From assembly GCA_011772865.1 (NCBI GenBank), contig WVYQ01000025.1, positions 13,060 to 48,545 on the forward strand: a stretch of DNA of 35,486 bases, in the 5' to 3' direction. Of this stretch, positions 1 through 6,781 are shown piece by piece. Made by a program: the position numbers and the translations under genes. Numbering within the stretch: position 1 is the first letter of the stretch; the number at the start of each line of letters is the position of its first letter. The notes under the pieces were generated by a model. That model ran no database searches and was not told where the DNA came from. It worked only from the letters and a program-made list of their open reading frames with translations. This DNA comes from Woeseiaceae bacterium (GTDB lineage Bacteria > Pseudomonadota > Gammaproteobacteria > Steroidobacterales > Woeseiaceae).

Positions 1-419
1 TCGTCGAGCTGCTCCAGGGCCGCTGCGACGGTCGCGCTGAACTCGGGGTCGGTGAGCAGTACGCTGGCGCCGCCGTGCTGCAGCTGAAAAGCTATCGCGT
101 CGGCGTCGAGGCGAATGTTGATCGCATGAATGACCGCGCCCGCCATCGGGATGGCGTAATGCGCCTCGTACATTGCAGGTACGTTAGGGAGCATCAGCGC
201 GACGGTGTCGTCTGCCGTCACGCCGTGCTGCTGCAGGGCGCCGGCGAACCGGCGACAGCGGCGATACGTTTCCGACCAGCTGCGTCGCACCTCGTTGTAA
301 ACCAGGGCACAGCGCTCGGGATAGACCGCTGCGGCCCGTTCGATAAACGTCAGCGGTGACAGCGGCGAATAGTTGGCCGCATTCTTGTCGAGATCAGTCG
401 AATACTGCGAGTCCGACAT
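1..419 (-). CDS. Acyl-CoA synthetase (AMP-dependent ligase), N-terminal part
   Basis: The reverse strand reads from an ATG at 419-417 to the window edge, giving the first 139 residues of a protein beginning MSDSQYSTDLDKNAANYSPL. The stretch LTFIERAAAVYPERCALVY, followed by a Trp-Ser-Glu-Thr-Tyr motif and ALMLPNVPAMYEAHYAIPM, is typical of the N-terminal domain of the AMP-binding acyl-CoA ligase superfamily (medium-chain or DmdB/AlkK-like members). These enzymes activate carboxylic acids to acyl-CoA through an acyl-adenylate. The P-loop and the rest of the adenylation domain lie outside the window, so substrate class cannot be judged. It starts 9 nt downstream of the crotonase stop at 429, so the two form one operon that probably handles acyl-CoA thioesters. 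Confidence 0.88.
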   Translation of the reverse strand, partial: MSDSQYSTDLDKNAANYSPLSPLTFIERAAAVYPERCALVYNEVRRSWSETYRRCRRFAGALQQHGVTADDTVALMLPNVPAMYEAHYAIPMAGAVIHAINIRLDADAIAFQLQHGGASVLLTDPEFSATVAAALEQLD

Positions 420-428
420 GAGGCGCCG

Positions 429-1232
429 CTATTCGTGCTTCCACTCTGGCTTGCGCTTCTGGATGAAGGCATCGATACCTTCGCGCGCGTCATGCGAGTC
501 CATGTTGCAGGCCATTCGTTCGCTGGCGTAGGCATACGCGTCGGCCAGGTCCATTGGCAGTTGCTTGTAGAACATTTCCTTGCCCAGCCTGATCGAGTGC
601 GCAGACTTGCCGGCAATTTTGGCAGCGAGCGCATGCGTCGCCGAGTCGAGGTCTGCCGCCGCTACAACTTCGTTGACCAGGCCACATGCTTTTGCCTCCT
701 CAGCCGATATGAAATCCCCGGTCAGCAGCATCTGCATGGCCTGTTTGCGCAACAGGTTGCGGCTCAGAGGCACGGCCGGGGTCGAGCAGAACAAGCCGAC
801 GTTGATACCCGAGACGGCAAATCGCGCGTCTTCGGCCGCCACGGCCAGGTCGCAGTTCGCGACCAGCTGGCAGCCGGCTGCCGTGGCAATGCCGTTGACG
901 CAGGCGATGACGGGTTGCGGCAACCGATGGATACTCATCATCATGCGTCCGCATCGATCAAACAGCGCCTGGTGCACGGCGCGGTCTTCGCTGGCCCGCA
1001 TTTCCTTCAAATCATGGCCCGCGCAAAACGCCTTGCCCTCGGCGGCAATAATCACGACTCGCACCGTTTCGTCCTGAGCGATCTGATCCAGCTCGCTCTG
1101 CAAGCTAACCAGCAGATCTTCGGACAATGCATTGTATTGTGCCGGGCGATTCAGCGTCAGTGTGGCAATGCCGTCGGCATTGCTGCGCAACAGCAGGGGC
1201 GCTGGATTGAATGCGTCGGTGCTCGTGCTCAT
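429..1232 (-). CDS. Enoyl-CoA hydratase/isomerase family protein (ECHDC3-like, non-canonical active site)
   Basis: A 267-residue crotonase-fold protein starting MSTSTDAFNPAPLLL. The start at 1232 is chosen because ACAGGAG lies a few bases upstream; the longer upstream reading frame has no comparable ribosome site and runs into a duplicated non-coding segment. The oxyanion-hole loops are visible as AFCAGHDLKEM and NGIATAAGCQLVANCDL. The two glutamates that catalyse hydration in classical crotonase appear to be replaced: the GGGCELA position reads AAGCQLVA, and the P-E-I position reads S-G-I before NVGLFCSTPAVPLSR. That pattern fits the ECHDC3-like branch, whose reaction is poorly defined, so a standard beta-oxidation hydratase role is doubtful. 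It is followed after 9 nt by the acyl-CoA ligase gene. Confidence 0.88.
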   Translation of the reverse strand: MSTSTDAFNPAPLLLRSNADGIATLTLNRPAQYNALSEDLLVSLQSELDQIAQDETVRVVIIAAEGKAFCAGHDLKEMRASEDRAVHQALFDRCGRMMMSIHRLPQPVIACVNGIATAAGCQLVANCDLAVAAEDARFAVSGINVGLFCSTPAVPLSRNLLRKQAMQMLLTGDFISAEEAKACGLVNEVVAAADLDSATHALAAKIAGKSAHSIRLGKEMFYKQLPMDLADAYAYASERMACNMDSHDAREGIDAFIQKRKPEWKHE

Positions 1233-1241
1233 CGATTCGGT

Positions 1242-1408
1242 CTCCTGTGGCATTTCCTGAAACAGGTCGAAACGTGTTCGGTCGGCGTTTTTCAAGAACC
1301 CTCGAGTTGAGCCCTCGAGGATCACAATACCCAGCGCCGGCGATTTTTTCCATGCCCGAGAACATTGTGCAGAGCAGGGCAATAGGCGCTTCCGGCCGGC
1401 GGGACAGG
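1242..1408. repeat. 167-bp duplicated segment, copy 1 (5' leader of the crotonase gene)
   Basis: This segment matches 23613-23779 over 167 bases without gaps, with six substitutions that I could count (about 96% identical). On the minus strand it ends with the ACAGGAG ribosome-binding site of the crotonase gene, so it appears to be that gene's promoter/5' leader. It contains CCTCGAG and CTCGAGG separated by seven bases (1309-1329), able to form a 7-bp hairpin. The remaining bases to 1505 form the divergent upstream region of the cyclase gene; no confident promoter was recognised there. Confidence 0.9.
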
Positions 1409-1505
1409 AGTAGGGTGCTTTTGAAGCGTTTATTGGGGACAGGGCCTCTCTTTTTGCAGCCGGACAGGTTTTATGGGGCGGGCCAGATTCGTGTACATTG
1501 ACACC

Positions 1506-3749
1506 ATGACGTCGGCCCAACGCACGCGAACTGTCCGATTGCTTGTACGAGTTGCGATCAGCGCCGGAGCACTTGCGTTGTTCACCATGCATATCGCCCA
1601 CAGCCCCCGTTTCGAAGTCATCGACCGTGTTGAGAATTATCTTTATGACGTACGCGTCAGGCTCACGATGCCGGGTACGATCGATGAACGCATCGTCATC
1701 GTCGACATTGACGAGGCCAGCCAGGCAGAACTCGGGCAGTGGCCGTGGCCGCGAAATACGCTGGCAGACATCATCGATAAGCTGTTCGATGCCTACGGGA
1801 TACGTGTCCTCGGGCTCGATGCATTGTTTGGCGAAGCCGAGGAAACGTCGGCCGAAAGACTGCTTGATGAACTGGCGGCCAGCGACATTGGAGCCGACCC
1901 GGTGGTTGGCGCCGAACTCGCACGGTTACGTAAGACCCTCGACAGCAATAGTCGTTTTGCAGAGTCTTTTATCGCGCGGGACGTAGTTACCGGTTTCGTC
2001 TTCAAAGACTATCTCGGCGGCAATGAGCCCGAGGCAACAGGCGTATTGCCGCAGCCGATAGTCCACGCCGATGCGCTACGGGGTGTCTCGGTACCGTTCG
2101 TCGAAGCCGTGGGTTTCGCCGGCACCCTGCGCGAGTTGCAGGAAAATGCGATGGCGGGCGGCTTCTTCGACTCTCCGATCATCGACGCGGACGGCGTATT
2201 CCGCCGTGCACCGCTCGTGCAGCGATACAAAGGCGACCTGTATCCATCATTGGCGCTGGCGGTGGCGCACGTCATTCTCGGGCAACCCGATGTGAGCCTG
2301 AGTTTTGCGCCCGGTGCGCAGCTTGGCGGCATCGAACTCGAACATCTGCTACTGGGATCCCAACTTGTCCCTGTAAACGAGCAGGTGGCGGTATACATTC
2401 CGTACCGAGGCCCGCAGGAAAGCTTTGCATTTGTCTCGGCGAAGGATGTGCTTGACGGCTCGGCGCCACACGCATTGCTCAACGGCAAGATCGTGCTCCT
2501 CGGAGCCAGCGCGGCCGGTCTGCTCGACTTGCGCTCCACGCCGGTCGGCCAGCGTTACATCGGTGTCGAAGTACATGCGAACCTGATCGCAGGCCTGCTG
2601 GACAATACGATCAGGCAGCAACCGGCGTGGTCCGACGGTCTCGAGTTCACACTGCTCTTAATTACTGGCTTGCTTATGGCGCTGCTGTTGCCACGTCTTG
2701 CACCGGTGACGTCACTGATCTTCGTCATTGCAATCGTCGCCTTTGCGATGGCCGGAAACCTCTGGCTTTGGATGTCGTTCGGACTCGTCGTGCCACTCGC
2801 ATCGCTGCTCGTTTACACAATGCTCGCGGCCATGCTGCAAATCACGTATCGGTTCTTCGTCGAACAGCGAAACAAGCGTCACTTGTCGCAGATGTTCGGT
2901 CAGTATATTCCCCCGTCGCTTGTCGAAGAGATTGATGAAACCGGCGAGGAAATTTCTCTTGAAGGCGAATCACGCGAAATGTCGGTGTTGTTCTCGGATG
3001 TGCGTGGCTTCACCACGATCTCGGAAAGGCTCGACGCGATCGAGCTGACGCAGATGATGAACGAGTTCCTGACACCATTTACTCGCGCCATCCAGATGCA
3101 CCGCGGTACGATAGACAAGTACATGGGTGATTGTGTGATGGCGTTCTGGGGCGCGCCCCTTGCAGATCCGGAGCATGCGCGCCATGCACTGCTCTCGGCA
3201 TTCGACATGATTGCGGCTGTCAGGGCCCTGGACGAACCGTTCGCTGCGCGAGGCTGGCCAGCTATTCGAGTCGGCGTCGGCATTGCGAGCGGCGAGATGA
3301 ACGTTGGCAACATGGGTTCGGAGTTTCGCATTGCCTATACCGTCATGGGCGACACCGTGAACCTGGGCTCGCGGCTGGAGGGGCTCACCAAACAGTATGG
3401 CGTCGACATCATCGTCAACGACCAGACAACCAAACTCGTTCCTGATTACACGTTTCGTGAACTGGACCTCGTGCGGGTCAAAGGAAAGAATAGGCCTGTC
3501 GCAATTTTCGAGCCGCTCGGGCCCGGCGGCGAAATCAGCCGAGAAACGGCACAGGAACTGGCGTTATATGGCGCGGCGCTTGCCGCCTACCGGAGCAGGG
3601 CCTGGAATGAGGCACAGGACTCATTCCAGGCATTGAAGGACCGCACAGATAACGTCCTATATAATGTGTATCTTGATCGCATTGAGCGGTTCAGGGCCGA
3701 GCCACCACCGGATGACTGGGACGGAGTCTTCGAACACCTGAGCAAATGA
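1506..3749 (+). CDS. CHASE2-domain membrane adenylate/guanylate cyclase
   Basis: A 747-residue class III nucleotide cyclase. After an N-terminal membrane anchor (about residues 12-35), a periplasmic CHASE2 sensor domain (about 35-365) includes DERIVIVDIDEASQAELGQW. Three hydrophobic segments follow (about 379-450), then the cytoplasmic catalytic domain (about 488-670). Visible catalytic features are the metal-binding aspartates in FSDVRGFTT and DKYMGDCVMAFWG, the lysine of that second motif as seen in adenylate cyclases, and the Asn/Arg pair in VNLGSRLEGLTK. It probably makes cAMP in response to a periplasmic signal. An in-frame ATG at 1473 would add MGRARFVYIDT; 1506 is preferred because the protein then begins in the usual MTSAQRTRTVRLLVR style, but the ribosome site is weak for both. 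It heads a ten-gene run containing a protein with two cyclic-nucleotide-binding domains. Confidence 0.9.
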   Translation: MTSAQRTRTVRLLVRVAISAGALALFTMHIAHSPRFEVIDRVENYLYDVRVRLTMPGTIDERIVIVDIDEASQAELGQWPWPRNTLADIIDKLFDAYGIRVLGLDALFGEAEETSAERLLDELAASDIGADPVVGAELARLRKTLDSNSRFAESFIARDVVTGFVFKDYLGGNEPEATGVLPQPIVHADALRGVSVPFVEAVGFAGTLRELQENAMAGGFFDSPIIDADGVFRRAPLVQRYKGDLYPSLALAVAHVILGQPDVSLSFAPGAQLGGIELEHLLLGSQLVPVNEQVAVYIPYRGPQESFAFVSAKDVLDGSAPHALLNGKIVLLGASAAGLLDLRSTPVGQRYIGVEVHANLIAGLLDNTIRQQPAWSDGLEFTLLLITGLLMALLLPRLAPVTSLIFVIAIVAFAMAGNLWLWMSFGLVVPLASLLVYTMLAAMLQITYRFFVEQRNKRHLSQMFGQYIPPSLVEEIDETGEEISLEGESREMSVLFSDVRGFTTISERLDAIELTQMMNEFLTPFTRAIQMHRGTIDKYMGDCVMAFWGAPLADPEHARHALLSAFDMIAAVRALDEPFAARGWPAIRVGVGIASGEMNVGNMGSEFRIAYTVMGDTVNLGSRLEGLTKQYGVDIIVNDQTTKLVPDYTFRELDLVRVKGKNRPVAIFEPLGPGGEISRETAQELALYGAALAAYRSRAWNEAQDSFQALKDRTDNVLYNVYLDRIERFRAEPPPDDWDGVFEHLSK

Positions 3750-3764
3750 CCGTGGGGGGTCTCG

Positions 3765-5102
3765 ATGCTGAGGCTGATTGCTACAACAGTGGTCGCGCTA
3801 GTGTTCTGCGTACTGGCGCCATCGAGCGTCCATGCGCAGCAGACCGTGCAGGTGAGTACGGTGGCCGAGCTGCGCCAGGTACTGGGCGAGGCTGAAACGC
3901 TGCTCGCGACCGGTAGTGCGCAGGCGGCTTATGCGCTGTTGCAGCCACTCGAATCAGAGCATTCCGGAAACACCTTTTTTGACTACCTGCTTGGTGTGGC
4001 CGCGCTGGACTCCGGCCGCATTGCCGAAGCGGTACTCAGTTTGCAGCGTGCGGCCCTTTCGGCTCCAGAGTTCTCCGGCGCCCGCATGGAACTTGCGCGG
4101 GCTCATTTCGAAGGCGGTGATCTTGACGAAGCGCGCCCACTATTTGCTGCTCTATTGAGCGAAAACCCGCCGCCTGCCGTGCGCGCTGTCATCGACCAGT
4201 ACCTCACGGCGATCAATGCGACCCCCGGCACACCGCGCAGCGACTTTCGTCCCTACGCCGAACTCATGGTTGGCCATGATGACAATGCCAATGGATCGAC
4301 TGACAATCAGCAGTTCCTCGGTTTTGCGCTGACGCCCGAAAACCTCGCAACCGAATCATCGTTTTTCGAAGGCGGCGCCGGATTCAACTGGACCGTACCG
4401 CGTAGCGCGAGATTCGCCTGGCATCTCGGCGCACACGCCGGTTACCGCAAGAACCCCGACGCTTCGTTCGTCGACGCCGGGATACTGAGTGGCATCGGCG
4501 GCATGATCTGGCAGAGCGGCGCCAATTTCGGGCGCTTTAGCGTAGACGCCTACGCCGCAAGTCGTGACGGTGAATCCAACGAGTCTTACACGGGCGCCAA
4601 CCTGCTCATAGGCCGGCGACTCAATGAGCGCTGGGAGCTTAGCCTGGCACTGCGTGGCGGTGCCTTGCGTTACGACGAAGCCATCGAGGTGCTCGATGTC
4701 GATCGCCTGCTTTACACGGTAGGCCTCGCTTATCGGTTCCAGGCCCGGGGACAACTCGCGTTAGAAGCGATAGGCGGCGAAGACAGCGAACGACAATCCG
4801 GCTCGCCATACGGCAATTCGAAGTCAGGTGCGCGACTGAGTGTCAATACCGCGATTGGCGATAACACGTACCTGTTTGCATCGGTCGGCAGTCTAAGGAG
4901 CGATTTCGATGAACTGTTTTTTGGCGCGCCGCGTAAAGACACGCAATTGTCGTCCGTAGTGCAGATCGAATTTCGTGACGTCATGACAGACGGCCTATCG
5001 ATCGTGCCGCGACTCCGCTACATCGACAACGAATCCGACGTTTCGCTCTATGACTGGGACCGCACCGAAGTCGGGCTGCTGATTCGATGGGAGCCAAGAT
5101 GA
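3765..5102 (+). CDS. TPR-repeat protein with C-terminal outer-membrane beta-barrel
   Basis: A 445-residue exported protein. The start at 3765 follows a GGGGGGT ribosome site, and residues 1-24 form a signal peptide ending SSVHA-QQ. Residues about 30-150 contain TPR-like helical pairs (AYALLQPLESEHSGNTFFDY, then GRIAEAVLSLQRAALSAPEF). From about residue 160 the pattern becomes alternating amphipathic strands beginning with YAELMVGHDDNANGSTDNQQ and ending with a C-terminal aromatic/charged strand (GLLIRWEPR), as in outer-membrane barrels. The layout recalls the Slam/DUF560 class but I cannot assign a substrate. It lies 15 nt after the cyclase gene and overlaps the FecR gene by 4 nt (ATGA), so it belongs to the same unit. 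CHASE2 cyclases are often found beside TPR-barrel and FecR genes, but the joint function is unknown. Confidence 0.82.
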   Translation: MLRLIATTVVALVFCVLAPSSVHAQQTVQVSTVAELRQVLGEAETLLATGSAQAAYALLQPLESEHSGNTFFDYLLGVAALDSGRIAEAVLSLQRAALSAPEFSGARMELARAHFEGGDLDEARPLFAALLSENPPPAVRAVIDQYLTAINATPGTPRSDFRPYAELMVGHDDNANGSTDNQQFLGFALTPENLATESSFFEGGAGFNWTVPRSARFAWHLGAHAGYRKNPDASFVDAGILSGIGGMIWQSGANFGRFSVDAYAASRDGESNESYTGANLLIGRRLNERWELSLALRGGALRYDEAIEVLDVDRLLYTVGLAYRFQARGQLALEAIGGEDSERQSGSPYGNSKSGARLSVNTAIGDNTYLFASVGSLRSDFDELFFGAPRKDTQLSSVVQIEFRDVMTDGLSIVPRLRYIDNESDVSLYDWDRTEVGLLIRWEPR

Positions 5103-6781
5103 ATAAGCACCCTGTCTCGAGATTGTTTGCGCTGGCTTTGCTGTTCGCTACGGGCAATGCCCCGGCACAGGATGCTGGCACCGTCTTGTTTGCGACCGGT
5201 AGCGTAACGGCCGAACGTCAGCCAGCCGTTTCATTGGAGAAAGGTGACGCGATACTCGCCGAGGACTTCGTCATCACCGGAGACGCTTCGCGTGCCCAGC
5301 TCTTGATGATTGACGACGCTAAAATCGCGATCCGGCCAAACAGCCGCGTGCAGATCGGAGAATATGTTTACGCCTCGTCGGAAAGCACGGCCGGCCCGGC
5401 CGTCGTCACGAGTGATGACAATAGCAGCGTTCTGAATCTTGTCAAAGGCGGCTTCCGCACGATCACGGGCGCGATTGGCAGGGAAGACCCCTCCGATTAT
5501 GAAGTACGGACAGCCGTTGGTGTGCTCGGTATTCGCGGCACCGACTTTGCCGCACTGCTCTGCAGTGGCGACTGTGATACGGCGCCCGGAGTGACGCCCG
5601 GTGCCACGGTACCGGACGGTCTGTACCTGATGGTGCTCGACGGCAGCATAGCGTTCAGCAACGAGATAGCGACGCTTGTGCTCGTCGCAGGCGAGTATGC
5701 CTACATTCCGTTTGATACACGTCAGCCCGCACGCCTGGACGAAGCGCCGCCGGTTTTCATCGACGATTCCGATTTCCGTTTCGGTGACGATCTCGATGAT
5801 GATGGCATTGTGGACCCACCGGATGATGCGGTGCCGCCTACCGGTTTTGATGCGGCACTTGGCACACGTCGCGCACCCGATTCCAGCGCACAGCAACCCG
5901 CCAGCGATGCGGACACCAGCGATGACACGGGACGGGAGCCGCCGGCGCAGCAGATACGGGGCATCGGTAGCGACGGAAATGAAGTGGACCTGACGCCAGG
6001 CGGATTGCCCGATCCGCAGAATCGGACAATCGGTTTCTCAACGGGACCGCTCGGCCTCGTGGATACGGTCTGGAGCTTCGTTTCCGACAACCTGTCGGGT
6101 GAATACCAGCTCGACGGCAACAACAACGTTACGAGTTTTACGGGTGGTTTCCCGTTACGCAGCGGGCCTGATACGGCAACCTTCGATATTGGCTCGTCAG
6201 CGAACGTGGACACTGGATTCGACTCGGTGACCGTGCTTCGCTGGGGGCGCTGGGCCGGCGGCATGGCATCGATCACGCTCAGCGACGGCACCGTCACAGG
6301 CCAGGACCTCGGCACGCAAAGCATTCACTGGGTCAGCAGCCCGCAGTGGACAGCCGCGCCCGCCATGCCCATTGCCGGCACGGCCAGTTACACGCTCATT
6401 GGCAACACGTCACCAACCGATAACTTTGGCAATACCGGTGTACTCGGAGCGGCAACGTTTGATGCCGATTTCACGAACATGCTGGTCGACAGCACGCTCG
6501 TCATCGATATCAATGGTGCCAGCTGGACGGCGGCGGGCCAGGGCAGCATCGGCGCCGCGGCACAACTACCCGCCCACCTGTTCCAGGGCATTTACAACAA
6601 CGTAACGATCACCGACCCAACCGGCACAGCGATTGGGAGCGGTAGCTTCTCTGGCTTTTTCAGCGACTCCGGCCCGGCCTCGGACCCGACATTTCCGGGT
6701 GGCGTCGGCCTGACGTTCAGCTTGCAGGACCAGGGCGGTACGGTCTCTGTGTCCGGTGCCGCCGCATTTGGCAATCCGTGA
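5099..6781 (+). CDS. FecR-domain exported protein
   Basis: A 560-residue exported protein. The start at 5099 forms an ATGA overlap with the preceding stop and has GGGAG upstream; an in-frame ATG four codons earlier is less likely. A signal peptide (about residues 1-24, ending NAPAQ-DA) is followed by a FecR-like domain (about 30-200) with the typical stretches GDAILAEDFVITGDASRAQL, IAIRPNSRVQIGEY, NLVKGGFRTITGAIG and YEVRTAVGVLGIRGTDF. The middle is an Asp/Pro-rich linker with little predicted fold (about 225-300). The C-terminal part is Gly/Ser/Thr-rich and resembles the lipocalin/barrel-like tails of FecR-domain surface proteins. In FecR itself this domain passes a signal from the outer membrane; here no sigma factor is adjacent, so a structural or sensing role next to the CHASE2 cyclase is inference. 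The next gene overlaps its stop by 4 nt (GTGA). Confidence 0.82.
   Translation: MNKHPVSRLFALALLFATGNAPAQDAGTVLFATGSVTAERQPAVSLEKGDAILAEDFVITGDASRAQLLMIDDAKIAIRPNSRVQIGEYVYASSESTAGPAVVTSDDNSSVLNLVKGGFRTITGAIGREDPSDYEVRTAVGVLGIRGTDFAALLCSGDCDTAPGVTPGATVPDGLYLMVLDGSIAFSNEIATLVLVAGEYAYIPFDTRQPARLDEAPPVFIDDSDFRFGDDLDDDGIVDPPDDAVPPTGFDAALGTRRAPDSSAQQPASDADTSDDTGREPPAQQIRGIGSDGNEVDLTPGGLPDPQNRTIGFSTGPLGLVDTVWSFVSDNLSGEYQLDGNNNVTSFTGGFPLRSGPDTATFDIGSSANVDTGFDSVTVLRWGRWAGGMASITLSDGTVTGQDLGTQSIHWVSSPQWTAAPAMPIAGTASYTLIGNTSPTDNFGNTGVLGAATFDADFTNMLVDSTLVIDINGASWTAAGQGSIGAAAQLPAHLFQGIYNNVTITDPTGTAIGSGSFSGFFSDSGPASDPTFPGGVGLTFSLQDQGGTVSVSGAAAFGNP

Noticed and set aside
435-1310. Long plus-strand open frame opposite the crotonase gene
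   Set aside because: It is the antisense shadow of a clear crotonase gene and its translation resembles no family.
1105-1365. Small protein encoded by the 167-bp repeat on the minus strand (MFSGMEKIAGAGYCD)
   Set aside because: The differences between the two copies change amino acids (Phe/Val, Ile/Leu, Pro/His) with no sign of coding constraint, and the frames end differently outside the repeat.
1473-1505. Upstream start of the cyclase giving MGRARFVYIDT, preceded by TTGGGGACAGG
   Set aside because: The peptide and the upstream motif faintly resemble the beginning of a REP-associated transposase, but nothing further of a transposase follows; it is more likely untranslated sequence before the ATG at 1506.
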